Shown here: positions 25,034 through 33,416 of the stretch, piece after piece
Position numbering within the stretch: position 1 is the stretch's first letter
Layout of the letters: each line of letters begins with the position of its first letter
From: Kocuria flava
GTDB taxonomy: Bacteria > Actinomycetota > Actinomycetes > Actinomycetales > Micrococcaceae
Assembly: GCF_001482365.1 (NCBI RefSeq)
Contig: NZ_CP013254.1
Coordinates: 2,170,001 to 2,234,000, forward strand
Reading direction: 5' to 3'
DNA: 64,000 bases
Made by a program: the position numbers and the translations under genes
Notes under the pieces: generated by a model
What the model saw: only the letters and a program-made list of their open reading frames with translations
Databases searched by the model: none
Told to the model about the DNA's origin: nothing

Positions 25034-25756
25034 GTGAACACCGACGAGAAGCGCATCGCCCTGCTCATCGACGCCGACAACGCCCCGGCCTCGAAGATCG
25101 ACGTCATCCTCGCGGAGGTCGCCCGCCACGGCGCGGCGAACGTCCGGCGGGCCTACGGCAACTGGAAGAGCCCCCACCTGCAGCAGTGGGAGGCGGTGCT
25201 GCACGCCTACGCGATCCGGCCCATCCAGCAGTTCGCCTACAGCACCGGCAAGAATGCCTCCGACATGGCCATGGTCATCGACGCGATGGACCTGCTCTAC
25301 GCCGGCTCGGTGGACGGCTTCGCGATCGTCTCCAGCGACGCCGACTTCACCCCGCTGGTCATGCGGATCCTCACCGACGGGCACAAGGTCTACGGCTTCG
25401 GCCAGCGCCAGACCCCGGAGCCGTTCATCAACGCGTGCTCGCAGTTCACCTACGTCGAGAGCCTCGGCGAGCCCGCCGAGGAGTCCCCGGGCGAGACGAC
25501 GGGCCCCACCCCGCAGCAGACGCTGCGCCGGGACTCCCGGCTGGTCCGGATGCTGCGCAGCGCGGTCGACGCCGCCAGCGGCGACGACGGCTGGGCCCAC
25601 CTCGGCGCCGTGGGCCAGCAGATCGGCAACCAGGCCTCCTTCGACTCCCGCAACTACGGCTACCGCAAGCTCAGCGACCTCATCGAGGCCACCGGGCTCT
25701 TCGAGGTCCGCCGGGACAACGTGGCCGTGCAGGTGCGCGACCCCCGCCGCAGCTGA
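25034..25756 (+). CDS. NYN-domain RNase with C-terminal OST-HTH/LOTUS domain
   Basis: Protein (240 aa) with a PIN-like NYN nuclease domain at about 5-145: acidic metal-binding clusters occur in LLIDADN, DMAMVIDAMD and VSSDADFTPLV, the pattern of LabA/Limkain-type proteins. A linker leads to a LOTUS (OST-HTH) domain at about 165-237 (LVRMLRSAVDAAS, LGAVGQQI, FDSRNYGYRKLSDLIEATGLFEV). This combination suggests an RNA-directed nuclease; the target is unknown. The GTG start is leaderless-like, with no Shine-Dalgarno sequence. Confidence 0.88.
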   Translation: MNTDEKRIALLIDADNAPASKIDVILAEVARHGAANVRRAYGNWKSPHLQQWEAVLHAYAIRPIQQFAYSTGKNASDMAMVIDAMDLLYAGSVDGFAIVSSDADFTPLVMRILTDGHKVYGFGQRQTPEPFINACSQFTYVESLGEPAEESPGETTGPTPQQTLRRDSRLVRMLRSAVDAASGDDGWAHLGAVGQQIGNQASFDSRNYGYRKLSDLIEATGLFEVRRDNVAVQVRDPRRS

Positions 25757-25913
25757 GCGCCGCCGGCCTCCGCTCCGGGCCGGGTTTCGGAGTACCTCCG
25801 GCGCGGGCTTGTCGCGGGGCGGGGCTCCCCCCCCGGTCCCCGGCCGGTCCGTCGCACACCCGCTCCGCCGCCCCCGGCCGCCGGCATCCTGTGCTCGGGC
25901 ACACACCGGGCCC

Positions 25914-25919
25914 TAGACT
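25914..25919 (+). promoter_or_regulatory. -10-like element of the coiled-coil gene
   Basis: TAGACT about 98 bases upstream of the ATG at 26017, giving a ~90-base leader; no clear -35. Confidence 0.4.
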
Positions 25920-26016
25920 CGGCACCAGCACCGGAGTCCCCAGGGTGCAGGCGCCCGGACCGGACGGAGCACCGTCCGGCGGCGCCGGAGCGGCTCGACC
26001 GAGGAGGAGTCCCGAG

Positions 26017-26640
26017 ATGGAACCGTGGATGTGGATCGTGCTGGCGGTCGTCGTGCTGGCGATCGTGGTCGGACTGGCGCTCGCCTCCGGCCGCAAGCGC
26101 AAGGAGCGCGAGCGCGCCCGGGAGCGGGAGAACCAGCAGCGCGCCGCCGAGCTGCGCCGCCGCGGCGAGGAGGAGGAGCTGCGCGCCCGCGAGCAGGAGG
26201 CCGACGCCTCGGCGGCCCAGGCGGAGGCGGAGAAGGCCCGGGTCGAGGCCGACCGGCTGGCCCAGGACGCCCGGCGCCGCGCCGAGGAGGCCCAGCAGGT
26301 GCGCGGCCGGGCCGAGTCCCACCGGCGCGAGGCCGACGAGCTCGCACCGGACCACCACGACCGCGACGGCGCGGGCGGCCGGGGCGCCGCGACCGCCGGG
26401 GCCGCCTTCGCCGGGCGGGCGGGAACGGAGAACGACCGCCACGGCAGCGCCGCGGACCAGGACGGCCCCGCGGACCGGTTGCGGGACGGCTCCGACCGCA
26501 CGGCCGGGGACCGCGCCGACGACTCCCGCGGGCCGGTGGACGGGCTCCGGGAGCGCACCGACGACCACGCCGGGGGCGGGGACGCCGCTCCCTGGGAGGA
26601 GAACGGCGGGCCGGGCGGCGCCGACCGTCCGCGCACCTGA
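26017..26640 (+). CDS. Membrane-anchored coiled-coil protein, function unknown
   Basis: Not assigned to a named family. Residues 5-24 are a single membrane helix (MWIVLAVVVLAIVVGLALAS). A highly charged coiled coil rich in Arg, Glu and Ala follows (about 27-110: KERERARERENQQR, EEEELRAREQE, AQDARRRAEEAQ). The last ~95 residues are a disordered Gly/Asp/Arg/Ala region (207 aa in all). The ATG has GAGGAGG upstream. Similar small proteins are widespread in Micrococcaceae. It converges on ypfJ across the palindrome/repeat locus. Confidence 0.75.
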   Translation: MEPWMWIVLAVVVLAIVVGLALASGRKRKERERARERENQQRAAELRRRGEEEELRAREQEADASAAQAEAEKARVEADRLAQDARRRAEEAQQVRGRAESHRREADELAPDHHDRDGAGGRGAATAGAAFAGRAGTENDRHGSAADQDGPADRLRDGSDRTAGDRADDSRGPVDGLRERTDDHAGGGDAAPWEENGGPGGADRPRT

Positions 26641-26783
26641 CGCCCTGCTCGTTCACCTGCCGGCCGCCACGGGACGACCTCGCGGTGGCGGCCGGCGCAC
26701 GCCCGGCCCGAGGCGCACGCGAATGGGGCGCAACCACCACGGCCACCCCGACCTGCGCGGCCCCGGCACGCCTGACCGTCCGC

Positions 26784-26851
26784 CGAGTCCCCTCTGTCGC
26801 GGCATTTCCCCCGTTGCGCAACGGGGGAAATGCCGCGACAGAGGGGACTCG
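26784..26851. repeat. Perfect 68-bp palindrome
   Basis: Two exact 34-base arms (26784-26817 and 26818-26851) with no loop; the centre reads GTTGCGCAAC and the arms end in GAGTCCCC/GGGGACTC. It lies between convergent genes and can form a very strong hairpin on either strand, so it could be a bidirectional terminator. It is far longer than the other terminators here and includes an A/T step (CATTTCCCCC). The terminal GGGGACTC motif also starts every unit of the tandem array to its right. Confidence 0.95.
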
Positions 26852-26873
26852 ACGTTTGTGGTGGTGCGGGGTG

Positions 26874-27007
26874 GGGGACTCGGCGTGGGCGGCGTGGCTG
26901 ATGTGGGGACTCGGCGTGGGCGGCGTGGCTGATGTGGGGACTCGGCGTGGGCGGCGCGGCTGATGTGGGGACTCGACGTCGCCGGTGGGCTCGGTGGGGA
27001 GTCGGCG
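26874..27007. repeat. 31-bp tandem array downstream of ypfJ
   Basis: Three near-identical 31-base units (26874-26904, 26905-26935, 26936-26966) begin GGGGACTCGGCG and end GTGGCTGATGT; the third has one C-for-T change. A diverged 29-base unit (26967-26995) and a partial unit beginning GGGGAGTCGGCG (26996-27007) follow. The array ends about 22 bases from the ypfJ stop codon. Units are adjacent, with no unique spacers, so it is not a CRISPR array. Confidence 0.92.
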
Positions 27008-27029
27008 TCGCCGGGCGGGGCCGGCGGGG

Positions 27030-27932
27030 TCAGAAGGCCGCAGCCGGGTTGTCCAGGTCCGCGGCACGGAAGGTGTCGCAGCGGTTGAGGTCGCCGGTCT
27101 CGTAGCCGGTGTAGAACCACACCTGGCGCTGGCGGGAGGTGCCGTGGGTGAAGGCCTCGGGGGTGACCCGCCCCTGGGTGGTCTGCTGGATCCGGTCGTC
27201 GCCGATCACCTCGGCGGCGTCCAGGGCCTGACCCAGCTGGGCCGGGGTGATCGCCTCCAGGTCCACCGCCCCCGAGGTGTCCCCGGCGGCGTGCCCGGCC
27301 CACAGGCCGGCGAGGCAGTCCGCCTGCAGCTCGACCCGCACCGCCCCGGACTCGGGGCCCTGCGGGTCCTGCTGGGCGTAGCCGAGGGTGCCGATCTGGT
27401 GTTGGATGTGGTGGCCGAACTCGTGGGCCAGCACGTACTCCTCGGCCAGCGGACCGCCCTCGGCGCCGAACTGCGCCTGCAGCTGCTCGAAGAACCCGAC
27501 GTCCAGGTAGGCGGTCTCGTCGGCGGGGCAGTAGAAGGGCCCCACGGCCGAGGACGCGGCGCCGCAACCGGTGTCGGTGCGGCCCTGGAAGAGCCGCAGC
27601 CCGGGCTGGACGTACTGCTCGCCGGTGGTGGAGGGCAGGTACTCCTCCCAGAACTGGTCGAGGCTCTGGGCGGTGGCGATCATCCGGCAGTCGGTGTACC
27701 GGTTGGCGTCCTCCCCCGTGCGGCAGTGCGCGAACTCCTCCTCCGGCGAGCCCTGGGTGGTCGAGCCCTGCCCGGTGCCGCCCGTGAGCTGCTCGACCGC
27801 GTCCGGGCCGAAGAGCAGGCCGACGACGAGCAGGAGCAGGGTGCCGCCCAGGCCGCCGCCGACGGCGAGCCCGCGGCCTCCTCCACCGCTCGCGCGGCCC
27901 GGGTCGAGCTGGGAGTCGTTGCTGAACGTCAT
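27030..27932 (-). CDS. ypfJ: YpfJ-family neutral zinc metallopeptidase
   Basis: Putative membrane-anchored zinc peptidase (300 aa). A glycine-rich cytoplasmic start (1-22) leads to one membrane helix (about 23-42), then the extracytoplasmic domain with paired cysteines (HCRTGED, DCRM, TGCG, YCPADE, ADCLAG, RCDTF). The zinc site HEFGHHIQ is at 170-177 with a downstream acidic QADCLAG ligand motif. ATG 27932 lies 6 bases after TATGCT, so it is predicted leaderless. The physiological substrate is unknown. Confidence 0.92.
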   Translation of the reverse strand: MTFSNDSQLDPGRASGGGGRGLAVGGGLGGTLLLLVVGLLFGPDAVEQLTGGTGQGSTTQGSPEEEFAHCRTGEDANRYTDCRMIATAQSLDQFWEEYLPSTTGEQYVQPGLRLFQGRTDTGCGAASSAVGPFYCPADETAYLDVGFFEQLQAQFGAEGGPLAEEYVLAHEFGHHIQHQIGTLGYAQQDPQGPESGAVRVELQADCLAGLWAGHAAGDTSGAVDLEAITPAQLGQALDAAEVIGDDRIQQTTQGRVTPEAFTHGTSRQRQVWFYTGYETGDLNRCDTFRAADLDNPAAAF

Positions 27933-27944
27933 GGGGAGAGCATA
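27933..27944 (-). promoter_or_regulatory. Leaderless -10 of ypfJ
   Basis: Minus-strand TATGCT (27944-27939), 6 bases, then the ATG at 27932. Confidence 0.65.
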
Positions 27945-27972
27945 AGCCGTCTGACGAACGGTCGGGGAGGGC

Positions 27973-28593
27973 TCAGCGGGTGCCGGCGATGCGGGGGAAG
28001 ACCTTGTGCACCGCCACGGCCAGTGCCGCCGCGAGCACGCCCTTGAGCAGGTCGCCCGGCCAGAACACGAGGTCGGCGGCGACCGCCTCGCCCAGCGAGA
28101 GCCCGCCCGCGGTCAGCAGCCCCAGGACCCCGCCGAGGTGCAGCACCACGAGGCCGACGAGCGCGCCCGCCAGCAGCCGCAGCAGGTAGGCGCCGGTGCG
28201 CTCGTAGCGCGCGCTCGTGGCCCCGCCGTCGTCGTGGCGCCGGGCGGGGATCAGCCACTGGGCCGTGTACCCGGCCGCGGCCGCGGCGAACGGGAACGCG
28301 AGCACGTAGCCCGCGGACGGCCCGTCGAGCACGTCGGGCCCGCCGCGGAAGCCCTCGAAGACGGGGGCGCCGGCGAGGCCCGCGAGCACGTAGAGGCCCA
28401 CGGCGGCCAGGGCGCGGGTGCCGCCCAGCACCAGGCCGGTGAGCAGCACGGCCAGGCTCTGGAGGGTCAGGGGCACGCCGGCGTCCCCGAAGGGCAGGCC
28501 GGGCAGCACGGAGACGGCGGCGGTGAGGGCTGCGAACACCGCGATGTTCACGAGGTCCTCGGCGGTCACGGAACGGCGCTGGTCGGTGCTCAT
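27973..28593 (-). CDS. bioY: BioY biotin transporter
   Basis: Membrane substrate-binding (S) component of the energy-coupling-factor biotin transporter (206 aa). Six hydrophobic helices and the BioY signature residues are visible: FGDAGVPLTLQSLAVLLTGLVLG in the N-terminal half, and SAGYVLAFPFAA and DLVFWPGDLLKGVLAA later. No bioM or bioN is adjacent, so it may act alone or use a shared ECF module. A hydrophilic insert (about 118-132) separates helices 4 and 5. Predicted leaderless. Confidence 0.93.
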   Translation of the reverse strand: MSTDQRRSVTAEDLVNIAVFAALTAAVSVLPGLPFGDAGVPLTLQSLAVLLTGLVLGGTRALAAVGLYVLAGLAGAPVFEGFRGGPDVLDGPSAGYVLAFPFAAAAAGYTAQWLIPARRHDDGGATSARYERTGAYLLRLLAGALVGLVVLHLGGVLGLLTAGGLSLGEAVAADLVFWPGDLLKGVLAAALAVAVHKVFPRIAGTR

Positions 28594-28605
28594 GGCCCCA
28601 GCCTA
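28594..28605 (-). promoter_or_regulatory. Leaderless -10 of bioY overlapping a stop codon
   Basis: Minus-strand TAGGCT (28605-28600) lies 6 bases before the bioY ATG. Its first three bases are the TAG stop of the upstream AI-2E-family gene, so promoter and stop codon share bases. No biotin-repressor-like operator was recognised. Confidence 0.6.
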
Positions 28606-30048
28606 GGACCTGCGCGCGTCCGTGTCCGCGTCCCGCCCGCCGGCGGGATCCCCGGAGGCCTCCTGCCCGGGGTCCTCCTGGCGGGCGGCGTCCTTCTCGG
28701 TGGCCCCGAAGCGGCCGCCGAGGGCCTGCTGATAGCGCATCCGCTGGTACTTCCAGCGCTCGGCCATCGTGGCCTTCGCCTCGACCCGGTCCTTGGGGTT
28801 GACGGGGTCGGGGCCCAGCACGGGGTCGTCGCCGACCTGGTAGCTGTCCGTCCACACCTGGATCACGGCCCAGGCCACGGCGGTGTAGGGGACGGCGAGG
28901 ATCGCCCCGAAGATCCCGCCGACGAGGGTGCCCACGGTCAGGGCCAGCAGCACCATCAGGGCGTGCAGGCTGAGCGTGCGCCCCATGATGACGGGCTGGA
29001 GGATGTTGCCCTCGATCTGGTTGACCACGATGATCCACCCGACCACCGCGAGGGCGATGACCGGGCCGTTGGTGACCAGGGCGACGAGGGCGGCGATGAT
29101 CCCGGCCACCGTCGCGCCGACGACGGGGATGAAGGCGGTGACGAACACGAGCACGGCCAGGGGCAGGGCCAGGGGCACGCCGACGATCATCAGGAAAGCG
29201 CCGATGAACACGGCGTCGATCAGGGCGACCAGCGCGGTGCCGCGCACGTAGCCGCCGAGGACCTGGCTGCCGCGGTCCACCGACTCCGCCAGGCGGGCCC
29301 GGCGCTCGCCGCGGAACCAGCGCAGCGTGAAGTTCCACATCTTCTCCCCGTCCTTGAGGAAGAAGAACAGGATCACGACCATCAGCACGAGGCCGGTGAG
29401 GAAGGTCGCGGCGGCGGAGAGCCCGCTGAGGGCGCTGCCCGCGAAGCTGCCGCTGGAGACGAACTCACCGGCCCGGCGCAGCGCGGCGTCGACGCTCGCG
29501 GTGTCCACCGGCAGGGGGCTGGACTGCAGCAGCCGCTGCAGCTCCGACCAGCCCTCGCCGGCCTGGGCGGCCAGGGTGTCCCACTGGTTGCGCACGGTGA
29601 GCACGATCCCGGTGATCACCCCGCCCAGCAGCAGGAGGATGCCGAGGAACGCGGTGAGGGTGGCCAGCAGGTTGGACCAGCCGCGGCGCTCGAGCCACTT
29701 CACGACCGGCCCCACCGCGGAGGCGAGGATCAGGGCGACCATCGCGGCGATGACCACGACCTTGATCCGCAGCAGGACCCACACGAGGCCGGCCACGACG
29801 GCGGCGATCAGCAGGGTCTGGGCGGCGCGGGAGCCGGCCCGCCCGAGGGAGTCGGCCCAGGGGCTCACGGCCGGGGCCAGCGACCGGGTGGCCTCCTGGA
29901 GTCCGGCGGGCTCGTCGGCCGCGTTGGAGGCGGGGACCGCCTGACCGGGGTCGGCCCGCCCCCCGAGGACCGCCTCGGCGTGCAGCGGGGCGGCGGAGGA
30001 TCCGCCGGAGCGGGCGGCCGGCCGGTCCGGCCGGGAGGACGTGGGCAT
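28603..30048 (-). CDS. AI-2E family (PerM/UPF0118) permease
   Basis: Polytopic membrane protein (481 aa) of the AI-2E transporter-like family, whose members export small molecules or ions; the name does not prove autoinducer-2 transport. An 80-residue Pro/Ala-rich cytoplasmic start precedes the helices (from about 77). Family landmarks are a central amphipathic domain (about 150-200), FFLKDGEKM, VPLALPLAVLVFVTAFIPVVGATVAG, and NQIEGNILQPVIMGRTLSLH. The C-terminal ~75 residues are charged and disordered. The ATG has GAGGAGA upstream; TAGGGT at 30114-30109 is a probable -10. Confidence 0.9.
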   Translation of the reverse strand: MPTSSRPDRPAARSGGSSAAPLHAEAVLGGRADPGQAVPASNAADEPAGLQEATRSLAPAVSPWADSLGRAGSRAAQTLLIAAVVAGLVWVLLRIKVVVIAAMVALILASAVGPVVKWLERRGWSNLLATLTAFLGILLLLGGVITGIVLTVRNQWDTLAAQAGEGWSELQRLLQSSPLPVDTASVDAALRRAGEFVSSGSFAGSALSGLSAAATFLTGLVLMVVILFFFLKDGEKMWNFTLRWFRGERRARLAESVDRGSQVLGGYVRGTALVALIDAVFIGAFLMIVGVPLALPLAVLVFVTAFIPVVGATVAGIIAALVALVTNGPVIALAVVGWIIVVNQIEGNILQPVIMGRTLSLHALMVLLALTVGTLVGGIFGAILAVPYTAVAWAVIQVWTDSYQVGDDPVLGPDPVNPKDRVEAKATMAERWKYQRMRYQQALGGRFGATEKDAARQEDPGQEASGDPAGGRDADTDARRS

Positions 30049-30108
30049 GGGGTCTCCTCGGGGAGGGCGGTCGGGGGCGCGCGTGCGGGCACGACGGCGT
30101 TCGCCCCA

Positions 30109-30114
30109 ACCCTA
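30109..30114 (-). promoter_or_regulatory. -10-like element of the AI-2E permease gene
   Basis: Minus-strand TAGGGT, giving a leader of about 55 bases to the ATG at 30048. Confidence 0.4.
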
Positions 30115-30209
30115 AGGCGGCTGTCGGAGGGGTGTCCACCGGCCGCGGCGCGGCCCTGCCGCAGCTCGCGGGCGTGGTCCGCGTCATGGGCGGATCCGCG
30201 GGCCTCGGC

Positions 30210-30215
30210 TAGCAT
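30210..30215 (+). promoter_or_regulatory. -10-like element of the ABC-F gene
   Basis: TAGCAT, about 60 bases before the GTG at 30276; a GGAAGGA ribosome-binding site is present, so this transcript has a leader. Confidence 0.45.
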
Positions 30216-30275
30216 GGATGGGTTGCCCGCCCGGGCTCCCGCCTCCCCGCCGTCGTCCGGAAGGACCTCATCACC

Positions 30276-31874
30276 GTGATCACTGTCCAGAACCTCGAGC
30301 TGCGCGCCGGTGCCCGGCTGCTGATGGACGAGGTGAACTTCCGCGTGGACAGGGGGGACAAGATCGGCCTCGTCGGCCGCAACGGCGCCGGGAAGACCAC
30401 GATGACCAAGGTCCTGGCGGGGGAGACCCTCCCGGCCGCCGGGTCCGTGACCCGCACCGGCACCATCGGCTACCTCCCGCAGGACCCCAAGGTCGAGGAC
30501 ATGGACCAGCTGGCCCGGGACCGGATCCTCTCCGCGCGCAACCTCGCCGGGGTCGTGGCCCGCCTGCGCCAGGCCGAGCAGGACATGGCCTCCGAGGACG
30601 AGGCCGTGCGCGCGAAGGCGATGCGCCGCTACGACCGGCTCGAGGCCGAGTTCCTCGCCGGCGGCGGCTACGCGGCGGAGTCCGAGGCCGCCACCATCAC
30701 CTCCAACCTCGACCTGCCCGAGCGGATCCTCGGCCAGCCGCTGCGCACGCTCTCCGGCGGACAGCGCCGGCGCGTGGAGCTGGCGCGGATCCTGTTCTCC
30801 GACGCCGACATCATGCTCCTGGACGAGCCCACCAACCACCTCGACGCCGACTCGGTGGTGTGGCTGCGGGAGTTCCTGAAGAACTTCCAGGGCGGGCTGC
30901 TCGTGATCTCCCACGACGTGGAGCTCATGGAGATGGTCGTCAACAAGGTCCTCTACCTCGACGCCAACCGGTGCGTGATCGACCTGTACAACATGGGCTG
31001 GAAGAACTACCTGCTCCAGCGCGAGCAGGACGCCCACCGGCGCAAGCGCGAGTACGCCAACGCCGAGAAGAAGGCCTCCGCCCTCATGGAGCAGGCCAAC
31101 AAGATGCGCGCCAAGGCCACCAAGGCGGTCGCGGCCCAGCAGATGATCAAGCGCGCGGAGCGGCTCATGCAGGGCCTCGAGGGCGAGCGCGTGCAGGACC
31201 GGGTCGCGGCCATCCGCTTCCCCAAGCCCGCCGACTGCGGCAAGACCCCGCTCACCGCCCGCGGGCTGTCGAAGTCCTACGGCTCGCTGGAGATCTTCAC
31301 CGACGTCGACCTGGCGATCGACAAGGGCTCGCGCGTGGTGATCCTCGGCTTCAACGGCGCGGGCAAGACCACGCTGCTGCGCATGCTCGCAGGGGAGGCC
31401 GCCCCGGACACCGGCGAGGTCCGCCCCGGCCACGGGCTCAAGCTCGGCTACTTCGCCCAGGAGCACGACACCCTCGACCACGACCGCACGGTGCTCGAGA
31501 ACATGCGCAGCGCCGCCCCGGACCTCGCGGACACCGAGGTGCGCAACATCCTCGGGTCCTTCCTCTTCCAGGGCGACGACGTCGCCAAGCCCGCCGGCGT
31601 CCTCTCCGGCGGGGAGAAGACGCGCCTGGCCCTGGCGACCCTCGTGGCCTCCTCGGCCAACGTCCTGCTCCTGGACGAGCCCACCAACAACCTGGACCCG
31701 GCCTCCCGCCAGGAGATCCTCAACGCGCTGCGCACCTACGAGGGCGCGGTCGTGCTCGTCTCCCACGACGAGGGCGCGGTCGAGGCCCTGGACCCCGAGC
31801 GCGTGGTCATCCTGCCCGACGGCACGGAGGACCTGTGGAGCCAGGAGTACCAGGACCTGATCTCGCTGGCGTGA
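30276..31874 (+). CDS. ABC-F family ribosome-associated ATPase
   Basis: Soluble tandem-ATPase protein (532 aa) of the ABC-F family, which acts on ribosomes (translation or antibiotic protection) rather than in transport. Two cassettes are visible: Walker A GRNGAGKTT near 35 and GFNGAGKTT near 364; signatures LSGGQRRRVE and LSGGEKTRLA; Walker B IMLLDEPTNHLD and VLLLDEPTNNLD. The linker with YNMGWKNYLLQREQ and charged helices lies between them. The second cassette has SHDEGAVEAL. Its actinobacterial synteny and short arm suggest a housekeeping member, but resistance activity cannot be excluded. Confidence 0.93.
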   Translation: MITVQNLELRAGARLLMDEVNFRVDRGDKIGLVGRNGAGKTTMTKVLAGETLPAAGSVTRTGTIGYLPQDPKVEDMDQLARDRILSARNLAGVVARLRQAEQDMASEDEAVRAKAMRRYDRLEAEFLAGGGYAAESEAATITSNLDLPERILGQPLRTLSGGQRRRVELARILFSDADIMLLDEPTNHLDADSVVWLREFLKNFQGGLLVISHDVELMEMVVNKVLYLDANRCVIDLYNMGWKNYLLQREQDAHRRKREYANAEKKASALMEQANKMRAKATKAVAAQQMIKRAERLMQGLEGERVQDRVAAIRFPKPADCGKTPLTARGLSKSYGSLEIFTDVDLAIDKGSRVVILGFNGAGKTTLLRMLAGEAAPDTGEVRPGHGLKLGYFAQEHDTLDHDRTVLENMRSAAPDLADTEVRNILGSFLFQGDDVAKPAGVLSGGEKTRLALATLVASSANVLLLDEPTNNLDPASRQEILNALRTYEGAVVLVSHDEGAVEALDPERVVILPDGTEDLWSQEYQDLISLA

Positions 31875-31909
31875 GGACCCGGCGGCCCGGTCGGGCGAAG
31901 GAGCGGCGC

Positions 31910-33244
31910 GTGGAGGCCTCCCCGGAGGACCGGATCCGGGCCGGGCTGCGCCGCGGGGACCTCGACGAGGTCCGGGACCGGCTGCTGGCCCGGTCCCTGC
32001 CGGAGCAGGTCGCGCTGCTGGAGCGGCTGGCGCCCGCCGACCGGGCCGTGGTCTACCGCCTGCTCCCGCGCGGGCGCGCCTTCGAGGTCTTCACCCGGCT
32101 CGACGCCCCGCTGCAGCGGGAGCTGCTCGAGGCGCTGCAGGAGGAAGAGGTCCGCGGCGTCGTCGACGACCTCGACCCCGACGACCGCGTCCGGCTGCTC
32201 GACGAGCTGCCCGCCACGGTCGCCCGCCGGCTGCTGGCCGGGCTGACGCCCCAGGAGCAGGACGCCACGGGTCTCGTCATGGGCTACCCCTCCGGCTCCG
32301 TCGGGCGGCTGATGAGCCCGGAGCTCGTGGTGCTCGACGCGGCGGCGACCGCGGCGCAGGCCCGGGACACGGTGCGCTCGCGGCTGGAGACGGCCGAGAC
32401 CGTCTACATGCTCCCGGTCGTGACCGCCGGCCGGCTCACCGGCGTGGTGGGGCTGCGCCGGCTGCTGGCCGCCGACGACGACGTGCCCGTGGCCGCCCTC
32501 GCCCGCGAGCCCGTGGCCGTCGACGCCCGCGTGCCGGCGGAGGAGGCCGCCCGGCTGTGCGCCCGGGAGAAGCTCGTGGCCCTGCCGGTCGTGGACGGGG
32601 ACCGGCGGCCCGTGGGGGTCTTCACCTTCGACGACGCGCTCGACGTCCTGGAGGCGGCCGAGGACGAGGACGTCGCCCGCTCCGGCGGCGCCGAGCCGCT
32701 GGGCCGGCCCTACCTGTCCACGCCCGTGCGCGCCGTCTACCGGGCCCGCATCGTGTGGCTGCTCGTGCTGGGGGTCGGGGCGACCCTGACGGTGCGCGTG
32801 CTCGAGGCCTTCGAGGCGACCCTCGAGCAGATGGTCGTGCTCAGCGTGTTCATCCCCCTGCTCATCGGCACCGGCGGCAACACCGGCAACCAGGCCGCCA
32901 CCACCGTCACCCGCGCCCTGGCCCTGGGCGACGTGCGGGTGCGCGACGGCGCCCGCGTGGCGCTGCGCGAGCTGCGCACCGGGGCCCTGCTGGGCGCCAG
33001 CCTGGGCACGGCCGGGCTGGTGGGCGTGGGGCTGCTCTACGGCTGGGACGTGGGACTGGTCATCGGCCTGACCCTGCTCGTGGTCTGCTCGCTCGCGGCG
33101 ACCGTCGGCGGGCTCATGCCCGTCCTGGCGCGGGCGCTGCGGGTGGACCCCGCCGTGTTCTCCAACCCGTTCATCACGACCTTCGTCGACGCCTCCGGGC
33201 TGGTCGTCTACTTCCTCGTCGCCGCCGCGGTGCTCGGCCTGTGA
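31910..33244 (+). CDS. mgtE: MgtE magnesium transporter
   Basis: Mg2+ channel/transporter (444 aa). It has an N-terminal superhelical domain (about 1-115), two CBS domains (about 125-245: LMSPELVVLD, VYMLPVVTAGRLTGVVGL, LVALPVVDGDRRPVGVFTFDD), and five membrane helices with the pore motif GTGGNTGNQAATTVTRALALGD. The GTG at 31910 has AAGGAG six bases upstream; an in-frame GTG at 31871 overlapping the ABC-F stop is possible. It is probably co-transcribed with the ABC-F gene (35-base gap) and followed by a hairpin. Confidence 0.95.
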   Translation: MEASPEDRIRAGLRRGDLDEVRDRLLARSLPEQVALLERLAPADRAVVYRLLPRGRAFEVFTRLDAPLQRELLEALQEEEVRGVVDDLDPDDRVRLLDELPATVARRLLAGLTPQEQDATGLVMGYPSGSVGRLMSPELVVLDAAATAAQARDTVRSRLETAETVYMLPVVTAGRLTGVVGLRRLLAADDDVPVAALAREPVAVDARVPAEEAARLCAREKLVALPVVDGDRRPVGVFTFDDALDVLEAAEDEDVARSGGAEPLGRPYLSTPVRAVYRARIVWLLVLGVGATLTVRVLEAFEATLEQMVVLSVFIPLLIGTGGNTGNQAATTVTRALALGDVRVRDGARVALRELRTGALLGASLGTAGLVGVGLLYGWDVGLVIGLTLLVVCSLAATVGGLMPVLARALRVDPAVFSNPFITTFVDASGLVVYFLVAAAVLGL

Positions 33245-33249
33245 GCCCC

Positions 33250-33291
33250 GCCCCCGCCCGCACGGCACGGGACCGCCGGGCGGGCGGGGGC
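33250..33291 (+). terminator. mgtE terminator
   Basis: CCCCCGCCCG (33251-33260) pairs with CGGGCGGGGG (33281-33290), plus one flanking G-C pair, around a ~20-base loop, directly after the stop codon. Confidence 0.65.
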
Positions 33292-33416
33292 CGCTCAGCG
33301 CGGGTCCCGCAGGACCACCGGCCCCGCGGCGGCGCACAGGCCGGCGGCCGCCGCCCCCGGCCGACAGGCCCGCGACCGGGTCCCCGGGCGGGGACGGCCG
33401 GGCGGGGCGGCAGGGC
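33292..33416. other. GC-rich gap between mgtE and SURF1, nothing recognised
   Basis: No gene, promoter or strong repeat beyond scattered GGCC-rich inverted repeats. A minus-strand frame runs through it but continues out of frame into SURF1 and has no protein-like character. Confidence 0.5.

Noticed and set aside
26874..27007. Tandem array as a possible CRISPR
   Set aside because: Units are directly adjacent with no unique spacers, and no cas genes are near.
26653..27567. Frames through the palindrome/repeat locus as small genes
   Set aside because: Their products are translations of the repeats (LGVGGVADVGT-type) or antisense of ypfJ, without a ribosome-binding site.
28603..30048. Autoinducer-2 exporter as a functional call
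   Set aside because: The family name comes from one member; nothing in the context (no luxS or lsr genes) supports AI-2.
33295..33416. A small gene after mgtE on the minus strand
   Set aside because: The frame continues out of register into SURF1 and is Arg/Pro/Ala-biased, with no start signal.
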